Shown: positions 16,736 through 24,960 of the stretch, in pieces
Numbering within the stretch: position 1 is the first letter of the stretch
How the letters are laid out: the number at the start of each line of letters is the position of its first letter
Notes under the pieces: generated by a model
Seen by the model: the letters and a program-made list of their open reading frames with translations, nothing else
Database searches by the model: none
Told to the model about the DNA's origin: nothing
Position numbers and translations under genes: made by a program
Assembly (NCBI GenBank): GCA_963593905.1
Contig: CAVBBL010000015.1
Location: forward strand, 1-59,259
DNA length: 59,259 nt
Source of the DNA: CAG-791 sp963593905
GTDB lineage: Bacteria > Bacillota > Clostridia > Lachnospirales > Lachnospiraceae
Direction: 5' to 3'

Positions 16736-18190
16736 ATGGCTAAATTTGATTTTTGGGGTTGGCGCTCCAAGAAGAAGGAAAACATAGAGCCGGAAACGGA
16801 AAATACAAATCCGGAGATAGAAAATACAGCTTCGGAGACAGAGATTACAGAACAGGGAATAGTAAACGCAGCTTCGGAGTCGGAAGCGCCAGAATCCCAA
16901 ATAGAAACAACATTCCCGGAGATGGAAGCGACAAAACCGGAAATGGAAAACACATCCCCAGGGATGGATGAAGTAAAACCGGGAATAGAAACTGCAGACT
17001 CGGAGACAGAAATAACAAAGCCTGTAGCAGAGACCTTGGATCTGGAGACGGAAGATGCGGAACCAGGAATAGAAACCACAGATTCTGAAATACAAAAAGC
17101 GGAATCAGATGCGGAAGAAATACAGGAGCCGGCAGAAGAGGCGCAGGAGAAATCCGAATCGGAAGCTGAACCTGAGTCAGAACGGGAGTCAGAAAGTGAG
17201 TCAGAACAGGAATCTGAACCGGAGCCAGAAGCAGAGACTGTGCAGAAGCAGGGCTTCTTCAGCCGCCTGAAGGCCGGACTGACTAAGACGAGAGATAATA
17301 TCGTACACGGCATGGACCGGGTATTTCTGGGATATTCCTCCATCGATGATGATTTCTACGAGGAACTGGAAGAAATCATGATCATGGGGGATATGGGAAT
17401 CCATGCCACAGACGAAATTCTGACCAAGCTAAAGCAGCAGGTGGAGGAACAGCACATTCACGAGCCGCAGGCTTGCCGGGAATTACTGATCCAGAATATC
17501 AGCGAGCAGATGCAGGTGGATGAACATGCCTACGATTTTGAGAAACAGCCTTCCATTGTCATGGTCATCGGTGTCAACGGCGTAGGAAAGACCACCTCTG
17601 TAGGCAAGCTGGCAGGCATTTACAAAAAGCAGGGCAAAAAGGTACTCATTGCGGCGGCAGATACCTTCCGGGCAGCGGCAGGAGAGCAGCTGCAGGAATG
17701 GGCGAACCGAGCAGGGGTAGATATCATCAGTGCCCCGGAGGGCTCCGATCCCGCCAGCGTGGTCTATGATGCCGTGTGTGCAGCCAAGGCCAGAAGAGCG
17801 GATATACTGCTGTGTGATACCGCAGGCCGTCTCCATAACAAGAAAAATCTTATGGAAGAGCTGCGCAAGATGGACAAGATCATCTCTCGGGAATACCCGG
17901 AGGCTATGCGGGAAAATCTGGTGGTATTAGACGGTGCCACCGGTCAGAACGCCCTGTCTCAGGCCAGAGAGTTCGGCAATGTCACTGATCTGACAGGCAT
18001 CATCCTCACAAAGATGGACGGTACCAGCAAGGGCGGTATAGCCATTGCTGTGCAGTCAGAGCTGCACATCCCGGTGAAATTCATTGGCGTGGGAGAAAAG
18101 ATGGAAGATCTGCAGAAATTTAACCCTGATGATTTTGTGACAGCATTATTCGAGAGAGAAACGGATGAGGCTGATCCCCAGGAAATATAG
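16736..18190 (+). CDS. ftsY: Signal recognition particle receptor FtsY
   Basis: GTPase that docks the SRP-ribosome complex at the membrane. The start is placed at the ATG after GAGAGGTGAAT, giving 484 residues; an upstream in-frame ATG would read through the hairpin leader. Residues 12-175 are a very acidic, low-complexity region built of imperfect ~7-residue E/T/P-rich repeats ending in alternating E and S. The NG domain starts near 178 (GFFSRLKAGL). G1 GVNGVGKTTSVGKL is near 279, DTAGRLHNKKNL near 360 and TKMDGTSKGG near 420. Acidic N-termini are known in FtsY of other bacteria; this one is unusually long for a Firmicute. Confidence 0.96.
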   Translation: MAKFDFWGWRSKKKENIEPETENTNPEIENTASETEITEQGIVNAASESEAPESQIETTFPEMEATKPEMENTSPGMDEVKPGIETADSETEITKPVAETLDLETEDAEPGIETTDSEIQKAESDAEEIQEPAEEAQEKSESEAEPESERESESESEQESEPEPEAETVQKQGFFSRLKAGLTKTRDNIVHGMDRVFLGYSSIDDDFYEELEEIMIMGDMGIHATDEILTKLKQQVEEQHIHEPQACRELLIQNISEQMQVDEHAYDFEKQPSIVMVIGVNGVGKTTSVGKLAGIYKKQGKKVLIAAADTFRAAAGEQLQEWANRAGVDIISAPEGSDPASVVYDAVCAAKARRADILLCDTAGRLHNKKNLMEELRKMDKIISREYPEAMRENLVVLDGATGQNALSQAREFGNVTDLTGIILTKMDGTSKGGIAIAVQSELHIPVKFIGVGEKMEDLQKFNPDDFVTALFERETDEADPQEI

Positions 18191-18354
18191 CTGCAGACGA
18201 GCTGCGGCTTAAGGATAATGATCATGAAATACCTGATGGCATTTCATGATCATTTCAGGGATGCCAGGGCATCCCTGAGGATCGCATCGGAGAAATCGCC
18301 TTCGCGAATTTCTCCTCACGTCGTCGCAGCAAGCTGCGACATAAGGAGGTAATT
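18191..18354 (+). repeat. Complete modular hairpin leader (family 1) before ilvA
   Basis: Seen: a partial d-like hairpin right after the ftsY stop (18191-18208). Module a follows at 18217-18254 (AATGATCATGAAATACC, TGAT loop, GGCATTTCATGATCATT), then module b at 18256-18277 (CAGGGATGCC / GGCATCCCTG). Module c is at 18289-18315 (GGAGAAAT / ATTTCTCC) and module d at 18323-18340 (GTCGCAG / CTGCGAC). AGGAGG and the ilvA ATG come next. Compared with the aroQ copy, nearly all outer stem bases differ yet pairing is kept. Confidence 0.85.
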
Positions 18355-19578
18355 ATGGATACGGAAATGTTGACTTTACCCAGATTTGAAGAAGCATATG
18401 AGACGGTGAAAAAGGTAACCCGCCCCACAGAACTGATCTACTCGGATTACTGGAGTGAGCAGACTGGAGGAAAGGTTTATTTAAAGCCTGAAAACATGCA
18501 GCGCACAGGTGCATATAAGGTCCGGGGCGCTTATTATACCATCAGTACTCTTACTCAGGAAGAGAGAGAAAAGGGGCTGATCACCGCTTCTGCCGGCAAC
18601 CATGCGCAGGGTGTGGCTTATGCCGCAAAGGCTTATGGGGTAAAGGCTGTCATCGTTATGCCTACCACCACTCCTCTGATCAAAGTAAACCGCACCAAGG
18701 CACTGGGGGCAGAAGTAGTGCTTCACGGTGATGTATACGATGAGGCCTGTGAAAAGGCATTAGAGCTGGCTAAGGAAAAGGGATACACCTTTATCCATCC
18801 CTTCGATGATCCCCGTGTGGCTACCGGCCAGGGCACCATTGCTATGGAAATCATCAAGGAACTTCCTCTGGTGGATATCATTTTAGTTCCCATCGGCGGC
18901 GGTGGACTGGCTACCGGCGTTTCCACATTGGCGAAGCTTCTTAAGCCCAACGTACAGGTGATCGGCGTGGAGCCGGCAGGGGCAGCCTGTCTGACAGCTT
19001 CTCTCAAAAAGGGAGAGGTGACCACCCTTCCCACGGTCAATACCATTGCTGACGGTACCGCTGTCAAGACCCCCGGCAGTGTGATCTTCCCCTATCTCCA
19101 GAAAAATCTGGATCAGGTGATCACTGTACCGGATGAGGAATTGGTAGTGGCATTCCTGGACATGGTGGAGAATCACAAGATGATCGTGGAAAACTCCGGC
19201 CTTTTGAGCGTAGCTGCCTTAAAGCATATCGATGCCAAGGGCAAGAAAGTGGTTTCTGTGTTAAGCGGCGGCAATATGGATGTGATTACTATGTCCTCCG
19301 TGGTGCAGCAGGGACTGATTCTGCGGGATCGTATCTTTACAGTTTCTGTGCTGCTGCCGGATAAGCCGGGAGAATTAAGCAGAGTATCCGGCATCATTGC
19401 GGCAGCCAACGGCAATGTGATCAAGCTGGAGCACAATCAGTTCGTTTCCATCAACCGCAATGCAGCGGTGGAACTGCGGATTACCCTGGAGGCCTTCGGA
19501 ACAGAGCACAAGAACGAAATCATCCGCTGCCTGGAGAAGGAAGGCTATCAGCCTAAACTGGTGCGCACCAATATCTAG
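18355..19578 (+). CDS. ilvA: Threonine ammonia-lyase (threonine dehydratase)
   Basis: PLP enzyme turning threonine into 2-oxobutanoate and ammonia. It is 407 residues. The PLP lysine lies in MQRTGAYKVRGA near residue 54, the phosphate-binding loop is IGGGGLATGV near 180, and SAGNHAQGVA lies near 79. Residues from about 327 form a single ACT-type regulatory domain (VLLPDKPGELSRVSGII). This length and domain layout fit the short, TdcB/IlvA-like Firmicutes form. Whether it serves isoleucine synthesis or threonine catabolism cannot be told here: no ilv or tdc genes are adjacent. AGGAGG spacing supports the start. Confidence 0.9.
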   Translation: MDTEMLTLPRFEEAYETVKKVTRPTELIYSDYWSEQTGGKVYLKPENMQRTGAYKVRGAYYTISTLTQEEREKGLITASAGNHAQGVAYAAKAYGVKAVIVMPTTTPLIKVNRTKALGAEVVLHGDVYDEACEKALELAKEKGYTFIHPFDDPRVATGQGTIAMEIIKELPLVDIILVPIGGGGLATGVSTLAKLLKPNVQVIGVEPAGAACLTASLKKGEVTTLPTVNTIADGTAVKTPGSVIFPYLQKNLDQVITVPDEELVVAFLDMVENHKMIVENSGLLSVAALKHIDAKGKKVVSVLSGGNMDVITMSSVVQQGLILRDRIFTVSVLLPDKPGELSRVSGIIAAANGNVIKLEHNQFVSINRNAAVELRITLEAFGTEHKNEIIRCLEKEGYQPKLVRTNI

Positions 19579-19689
19579 TACAGTGGTTGGGGATAACTAC
19601 ACCTTATAAATGCCGGAAAATGGCTTATATTCAGGAATACGATCAATCTCAACAATATAACTGACAGAAATGTTTATACCAGACGGTAA

Positions 19690-20907
19690 ATGTCCATGAG
19701 AAAAAATCCTTTGTATACAGAAAAGGAAAAAGAGAAAGAAAAAGAAAACAGCAATCACCGCAGAACGGTGTATTTGGTCAATATCATCGTGCTGAGCCTG
19801 ATCACCCTTGCGGCAGTGTCCTTCAGCGTCTTTCTGCTGATTCGGTCCAGGGCCAATGTGCAGGAGCTGCACAGAATTTATGCGGAATTGAATCTGGAAG
19901 AGGGAGAAGAGAAACAGCTCTATACAGAGGAAGAACTGAAAAAGAGTCTGAATGAGACCAAAAACAGTGCGGCCATGACAGAGCGCAATACCATCTTGCA
20001 GCAGATTCAGAGCTCCTTAGAGTCCGGGGACAGCACCACCGGTATGCTGCGGAAGCTTTTCTCCAATGATATCGTGGTATTAAGCGGCGGACGGTATTAC
20101 TTTTATCCTGTGATTTCTTCGGTGCTCAAGCACAATTTTTCCGAGTCGGATTTTGCATTGGATGACAGCGGGCGCCTGCAATATAAGGGAACGAACAGCA
20201 GGATTCAGACCAGGCAGGGCATTGATGTATCCGAAAAGGAAGGATATATCGACTGGGAAAAGGCAGCCCAGGACCAGATCAGCTTTGCCTATATCTGCGC
20301 CGGGGGCGGGGATATGGACGGCACGGCGTTTCGGGATGCCTACTTTGAACACAATCTGACCGGCGCAGATCAGGCGGAACTAAGGACCGGTGTTTATTAT
20401 ACCTTGTCCCATGCCGCTCCGGAGGAGTGCAGGGAGCAGGCTAAGGAGCTGGTCTCCTGGCTGCAGGAGATGGAGGAAGAAGGGGTAAAGACCTCTCTTC
20501 CCGTGGCAGTTTGGGTATTGCCCGTCAGCACGGCAGATGACGGCAATCAGGATACGGAGGGACAGAGCAAGGCAGAGTGGACGGAAAACACCATTGCCTT
20601 TTGCAAAACGCTGGAGGATGCCGGCTATACGCCTGTGATCTACGGAAATCTGGTGAGCTTTACCATGCTGTTGGACATGACCCAGCTGGAAAAATATGAA
20701 AAGTGGATTACCAGCAGTGATTCCTCCCTGTACTTCCCCTATCAGTTCGCTTGCTGGCAGTACACCGCAGGCGGTCAGGTACAGGGCATTTCCACCGATG
20801 TGCACCGGGATCTGATCATCAAGGAAGGATTATCTTCCCAGAGTCAGAGCAGCGGTGACGGGGAGACGAAGGAAAGTAAAGAGAACGTCGAGGAAGATTC
20901 ACAATAA
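19690..20907 (+). CDS. Membrane-anchored GH25-like protein, probably inactive
   Basis: 405 residues. A Lys/Glu-rich cytoplasmic tail (1-25) is followed by one membrane helix at about 30-53, a linker and a GH25 muramidase-like domain at about 177-390, then a polar tail. Seen: the domain opens with GIDVSEKEGYIDWEKA and contains WQYTAGGQVQGIS near 355. In active GH25 lysozymes the strand after LPVA carries D-x-E; here it reads LPVAVWVL near 271-278, so both acidic residues are replaced. I infer that it binds or senses peptidoglycan rather than cutting it. The ribosome site is weak. A terminator follows. Confidence 0.75.
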   Translation: MSMRKNPLYTEKEKEKEKENSNHRRTVYLVNIIVLSLITLAAVSFSVFLLIRSRANVQELHRIYAELNLEEGEEKQLYTEEELKKSLNETKNSAAMTERNTILQQIQSSLESGDSTTGMLRKLFSNDIVVLSGGRYYFYPVISSVLKHNFSESDFALDDSGRLQYKGTNSRIQTRQGIDVSEKEGYIDWEKAAQDQISFAYICAGGGDMDGTAFRDAYFEHNLTGADQAELRTGVYYTLSHAAPEECREQAKELVSWLQEMEEEGVKTSLPVAVWVLPVSTADDGNQDTEGQSKAEWTENTIAFCKTLEDAGYTPVIYGNLVSFTMLLDMTQLEKYEKWITSSDSSLYFPYQFACWQYTAGGQVQGISTDVHRDLIIKEGLSSQSQSSGDGETKESKENVEEDSQ

Positions 20908-20949
20908 CAGCAATCTGCATGGGCATCAGCCTGAAAAAACGCAATAATA

Positions 20950-20983
20950 AAAAGCAGGGTGAGAATGCTCATCCTGCTTTTTT
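20950..20983 (+). terminator. Rho-independent terminator after the GH25-like gene
   Basis: AAAAGCAGG with TGAG pairs with CTCA and TCCTGCTTTT around an AATG-type loop, followed by TTTT. It lies about 45 nt after the stop codon and immediately before the family 2 leader. Confidence 0.75.
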
Positions 20984-21010
20984 AAGGAATTCGTTCAGTA
21001 ATGAGGATAC

Positions 21011-21151
21011 GTGCGAAAAATACGCTCGAAAGCATATTTTTCGCACAGCTATTGGTGCCGCAGGCGTCACCAATAGCCCTGATCGCAAAGCAAATCGGAA
21101 ATTTGTTTTGCGATTCCTCCGGCGCATGGCGTCTGCAAAATGAGGAGCAGT
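21011..21151 (+). repeat. Modular hairpin leader (family 2) before the histidine phosphatase gene
   Basis: Seen in order: a GTGCGAAAAATA / TATTTTTCGCAC hairpin, a CTATTGGTG / CACCAATAG hairpin, and the linker CCCTGAT. A 12-bp hairpin with arms CGCAAAGCAAAT / ATTTGTTTTGCG follows, then ATTCCTCCGGCGCATGGCG, GAGGAG and the ATG. The order and linkers match 4013-4161 read on the minus strand; the third hairpin has changed in both arms (CTGAAATC versus CGCAAAGC). Start-to-ATG length is 141 nt here and 149 nt there. Confidence 0.8.
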
Positions 21152-21958
21152 ATGGAAATTTACATTATTCGTCACGGAGAAACCAGGTGGAATAAGGAGC
21201 GAAAGCTGCAGGGGAGAGCAGATATTCCCCTCAATGAAAACGGTATCGCTCTGGCACAGAAGACCGGTGTGGGCATGAGGGATATTCCCTTTGATTTTTG
21301 CTTCTCCAGCCCCTTGCTGCGGGCCAGGCAGACTGCACAGGAAATCCTAAAGGAAAATGCAGGATACAGGGAGAGAGCGGAGGCATTTCTGAAGGAAAAT
21401 CCCGATTATAGGGAAATCGTTCGCTGCGAGGACAACGACGATCACAAGGGAAATGCCGGCTGCAAAGAAAACGACAATCATAAGGACAATGTCAGTTACA
21501 AAGAGAACAACGTCTGGAAAGAAGAAACTGAAGGAGCGGCAGCGACAGAACTTCTGCCTGTCTGCACCGATGAGCGGATCATTGAGATCAATTTCGGGCC
21601 CTGGGAGGGGCTTGGCTGCGGAGCGGACAATTACGAGCTGCCGGTGAAGGATTTTCGGGACTTCTTTGTGAGACCGGATGAATTTGTCATGCCCCGGGGT
21701 GCAGAGACGGTGCAGAGCGTAGAGAAACGGGCAGAGGATTTTCTAAAAGATCTGTTTGGAAGAAAGGAGCTGCAGGATAAGACGATTCTGGTGACTACCC
21801 ACGGCTGTGCCATGAGCTCTTTGCTGCTTCCCTTTTACAGGGCACAGGATCCTGCCAGTCGTCCGCCCATTCCCCACAATTGTCAGGTGGCCAGGATCGT
21901 GGCAAAGCCCGGAGAAAAACCGGTGCTGGCCGATAAGGGACGGATCTATTATGAATAA
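21152..21958 (+). CDS. Histidine phosphatase family protein (phosphoglycerate-mutase-like)
   Basis: Phosphatase of the branch with catalytic histidine in RHGET at residues 7-11; the second histidine is in TTHGCAMSSL near 216. LRARQTAQEIL near 53 and the acidic INFGPWEGLG near 145 complete the usual core. The substrate is unknown; it could be a sugar phosphate, nucleotide or alpha-ribazole phosphatase. Residues about 65-130 form an insertion of degenerate K/E/N/D repeats (KENAGYRERAEAFLKENPDY and similar), absent from ordinary members. The start is the ATG after GAGGAG; an in-frame ATG 12 nt earlier overlaps that site. Confidence 0.85.
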   Translation: MEIYIIRHGETRWNKERKLQGRADIPLNENGIALAQKTGVGMRDIPFDFCFSSPLLRARQTAQEILKENAGYRERAEAFLKENPDYREIVRCEDNDDHKGNAGCKENDNHKDNVSYKENNVWKEETEGAAATELLPVCTDERIIEINFGPWEGLGCGADNYELPVKDFRDFFVRPDEFVMPRGAETVQSVEKRAEDFLKDLFGRKELQDKTILVTTHGCAMSSLLLPFYRAQDPASRPPIPHNCQVARIVAKPGEKPVLADKGRIYYE

Positions 21959-22154
21959 ATGCTAGGGAAAGGCTGCTTAAATCAGCATTTCCTTAGTACA
22001 TCCGGCGAGGGGAACACGAAAGCAGTGTTTCTCTCCATAAAAGTTTGCTGAAGTTTGGTATATTTGACCTTCATTTTACTTTTTCGCTACTACAGTTTGT
22101 GGTAAACTGGTAAGGATTATACAAGCTGTATGGAAGTGGGTTAAGGAGAATACA

Positions 22155-23306
22155 TTGGAAACAGATTTGACGAAATGCCGAAATGAGATAGATCAGATAG
22201 ACAGACAACTGGTGGAGCTGTATGAGAAGCGGATGGCAGTGTCCGAAAAGGTGGCTGCCTATAAGATCGCTACGGGCAAGAGAGTACTGGATCAGGAGAG
22301 AGAGCGGCAAAAGCTGGAAGCCGTGCAGGCCATGGCCAGCAATGATTTTAATAAGCACGGTGTGAAGGAGCTCTTTGAGCAGATCATGACCATGAGCCGC
22401 AAGAAGCAATACCAGCTGATTCAGGAGAGCGGCAGCATGAACCGCCTCCCCTTCATCGAGGTGGATTCCCTGGTAAAAAAGGGAATCCGTGTGGTTTACC
22501 AGGGAGCGCAGGGATCCTATTCCGAGGCGGCTATGAAGAAATTTTTCGGAGAGGAGATCAGCCATTTTGCGGTAGATACCTTCCGGGATGCCATGACTGC
22601 TATAGAGGAGGGAACCGCAGATTATGCCGTCCTCCCCATTGAGAATTCCACCGCAGGAATTGTCAGTCAGATCTACGACCTTCTGGTGGAATATGAGAAT
22701 TATATTGTGGGAGAGCAGATCATTCCCATCAGACATTGTCTGCTGGCACCGGCGGGCGCCAGCCTGGATACCATTAAGACAGTCTACTCCCACGCGCAGT
22801 CGCTGATGCAGAGTGAGCATTTCCTCTCCGAGCATCCCGCATGGAGACAGGAGAGTATGCAGAATAACGCTTTTGCGGCGGCCAAGGTGGCCAGGGAAGG
22901 GGACATCACCCAGGCGGCTATTGCCAGTGAATATGCGGCAAAGACTTACGGACTGCAGATTCTGAAGGAGGGCATTAACCAGGCAGAAAATAACTCCACC
23001 CGGTTTATCATCGTCACGAATCAGAAGGTATTCCAGAAGGACGCCTCCAAGATCAGCATCTGTCTGGAGATTTCCCACGAAAGCGGCTCTCTGTATCATA
23101 TTCTTTCTCATTTCATCTACAATGACCTGAATATGACTAAGATCGAAAGCCGTCCTATTGAGGAGCGCAACTGGGAGTATCGATTCTTTATAGATTTTGA
23201 GGGAAACTTAAACCAGAGCTCCGTCAAAAATGCTCTGCGGGGATTGCGGGACGAGGCAAAGAATATGCGGATACTGGGAAATTACCAGGGAAGCGAGAAA
23301 GCCTGA
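22155..23306 (+). CDS. pheA: Bifunctional chorismate mutase / prephenate dehydratase
   Basis: Converts chorismate to prephenate and on to phenylpyruvate for phenylalanine synthesis. Residues 1-85 are an AroQ-type chorismate mutase (RNEIDQIDRQLVELYEKRM). About 110-290 is prephenate dehydratase (GAQGSYSEAA near 117, LPIENSTAGIV near 158, NSTRFIIV near 278). About 298-372 is the ACT domain with the phenylalanine-binding ESRPIEERNWEYRFFIDF motif near 330. A functional feedback site is therefore expected. The start is TTG with AAGGAG 5 nt upstream. The 196-bp upstream gap holds two hairpins but no recognised leader peptide or T-box. Confidence 0.95.
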   Translation: METDLTKCRNEIDQIDRQLVELYEKRMAVSEKVAAYKIATGKRVLDQERERQKLEAVQAMASNDFNKHGVKELFEQIMTMSRKKQYQLIQESGSMNRLPFIEVDSLVKKGIRVVYQGAQGSYSEAAMKKFFGEEISHFAVDTFRDAMTAIEEGTADYAVLPIENSTAGIVSQIYDLLVEYENYIVGEQIIPIRHCLLAPAGASLDTIKTVYSHAQSLMQSEHFLSEHPAWRQESMQNNAFAAAKVAREGDITQAAIASEYAAKTYGLQILKEGINQAENNSTRFIIVTNQKVFQKDASKISICLEISHESGSLYHILSHFIYNDLNMTKIESRPIEERNWEYRFFIDFEGNLNQSSVKNALRGLRDEAKNMRILGNYQGSEKA

Positions 23307-23372
23307 GACAGCACTTGATGCCGGGCATATATAAGATAAGATTAGAAAAAGGAATAAAACAGGTACAGAAAA

Positions 23373-24692
23373 ATGCGTAACCACGAGTGGATTGTTTACA
23401 GAGATTTCGGTAAAGAAGAAGGAAAGATCTTAAAAGATGTGGTCTTTCTCATGGAGGAAGGCTTAAAGCAGGCAGCAGCCGGCGAGGAGGAAAAGAGAAA
23501 AGCCCAGGACATTATGTATCATGCCATGCACAAGCTCATAGAGCTGGCGGATTCCAGCGGTTTTTACGGCAATCTCTGGCATTGTTATCTGGCCAACCTC
23601 CTGGTAAACAATGAAAACAGCTACAGCCGTTCCTGTGAGATCAGGGGGGCTGTGCAGGGAACGATCAATGAGGCAGTGCTCCATGACATCGCCGTTTTTA
23701 AAGAATTATATGACTATGATTTTGCTCCCTTGATGGCAGCACTGGATCTGCCGGCTTTTTCCATGGTACTTCGCTATGAACCCTGCACTGCCAAGAGTAA
23801 GGTTTACAATACCCGAATCAGAGACAGAATCTGCGGTCTTGCCAAACAATTCAATGATGCGCAGACGCCGGAGGAGATGAAGGCGGCCCTGACGGATTTC
23901 TATCACGATTATGGCGTGGGCAAGTTCGGTCTGCACAAGGCCTTCCGCATCGCCCATGATGAGAGCGGCGTGCATATTGTTCCCATCCTGAATATCCGTC
24001 ATGTAAAAATGGACGATTTGGTGGGATATGAGATCGCCAAGCAAAGACTCATCGAAAATACAGAGGCCTTTGTCCAGGGAAGACCGGCCAATAACTGCCT
24101 GCTCTACGGAGATGCAGGTACAGGCAAATCCTCCTCCATTAAGGCTATCGCCAATACCTACTATGAGCAGGGACTTCGTATCATTGAGGTGTACAAGCAT
24201 CAGTTCCAGGATCTCAATGATGTCATCAGCCAGATCAAGAGCCGTAATTACAGGTTCATCATCTACATGGATGACCTTAGCTTTGAGGACTTCGAGATCG
24301 AATACAAGTATCTGAAGGCTGTCATCGAGGGCGGACTGGAAAAGAAGCCGGAGAATGTGCTGATCTATGCCACCAGCAACCGCCGCCATCTCATCAAGGA
24401 GAGCTTCCACGACAGAGATGGGGTAGAGTTGTCGGATAAGCACGGCGGCGACACCGTGCAGGAGAAGCTTTCCCTGTCCAGTCGTTTCGGCGTCAGCATC
24501 TACTTTGGCGCACCCTCCATGGAGGAATACCAGCAGATCGTGGCAGAGCTGGCAAAGAAGAATCAGATTCAGATGGATGCAGAAACCCTGCGGCAGGAAG
24601 CGTCCAGATGGGAGATGCGCCACGGCGGACTCTCCGGCAGAACGGCGCAGCAGTTCATTGATCATCTGCTGGGTGTGCAGGAACAGGCATAA
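23373..24692 (+). CDS. DUF815-type AAA ATPase
   Basis: Predicted cytoplasmic ATPase of the DUF815 family; its biological role is not established. It is 439 residues. The N-terminal half (about 1-210) has no recognised domain. The ATPase domain carries Walker A YGDAGTGKSS near 245, Walker B-like FIIYMDDLSFEDFE near 297, and the sensor region LIYATSNRRHLIKESF near 330, with arginine-rich SSRFGVSIYFGAP near 370. It lies between pheA and ppx; no functional link to them is evident. The start is an ATG after a weak AAAAGGAAT site. Confidence 0.88.
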   Translation: MRNHEWIVYRDFGKEEGKILKDVVFLMEEGLKQAAAGEEEKRKAQDIMYHAMHKLIELADSSGFYGNLWHCYLANLLVNNENSYSRSCEIRGAVQGTINEAVLHDIAVFKELYDYDFAPLMAALDLPAFSMVLRYEPCTAKSKVYNTRIRDRICGLAKQFNDAQTPEEMKAALTDFYHDYGVGKFGLHKAFRIAHDESGVHIVPILNIRHVKMDDLVGYEIAKQRLIENTEAFVQGRPANNCLLYGDAGTGKSSSIKAIANTYYEQGLRIIEVYKHQFQDLNDVISQIKSRNYRFIIYMDDLSFEDFEIEYKYLKAVIEGGLEKKPENVLIYATSNRRHLIKESFHDRDGVELSDKHGGDTVQEKLSLSSRFGVSIYFGAPSMEEYQQIVAELAKKNQIQMDAETLRQEASRWEMRHGGLSGRTAQQFIDHLLGVQEQA

Positions 24693-24748
24693 TGGAAGCA
24701 GGTATAGCAGGAGCAGGCATAGCAAATAGCTACTGGGGGTGCTGAGGG

Positions 24749-24933
24749 GTGCCTCCGCCGCCCAGGGAAGCGGGTCCTGTCGGAGGTATCCGGCTTTGGG
24801 GACGCCTCGCGGCTCCGTACAAGTGCCTAGCGGTACATAAGCTCGCAAAGAACGCTCGCAAGTACCGAGGCACTTGTAAGGCCCCTGCACCCGGACACTC
24901 TCCGCCACCCGCTTCCCTGGTCGGCGGAGGCAC
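24749..24933. repeat. Single copy of the long imperfect hairpin element
   Basis: Seen: 27-nt terminal arms at 24749-24775 and 24907-24933 pair at 26 of 27 positions. Inside are TCCGG...CCGGA and GGGG...CCCC pairings, and a hairpin around CGGTAC / GTACCG with arms ACAAGTGCC / GGCACTTGT. Compared with the copy at 39452-39637, six arm positions differ, each compensated in the opposite arm. It lies between the DUF815 gene and ppx and ends 15 nt before the ppx ribosome site. Confidence 0.88.
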
Positions 24934-24960
24934 GGCAACATCCCGGAAATGGAGATTATT

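Noticed and set aside
18191..18354. T-box or amino-acid riboswitch before ilvA
   Set aside because: No T-box sequence or terminator/antiterminator pair; the same hairpins precede genes of unrelated pathways.
21959..22154. Phenylalanine attenuator or leader peptide before pheA
   Set aside because: Two hairpins are visible but no Phe-rich short frame and no U-tract after a hairpin.
22071..23111. 346-codon frame on the minus strand
   Set aside because: Antisense to pheA, whose domains are all in frame on the plus strand; composition is that of a codon-shadow.
23706..24941. 411-codon frame on the minus strand
   Set aside because: Antisense to the intact DUF815 ATPase gene and running through the hairpin element; no recognisable domain.
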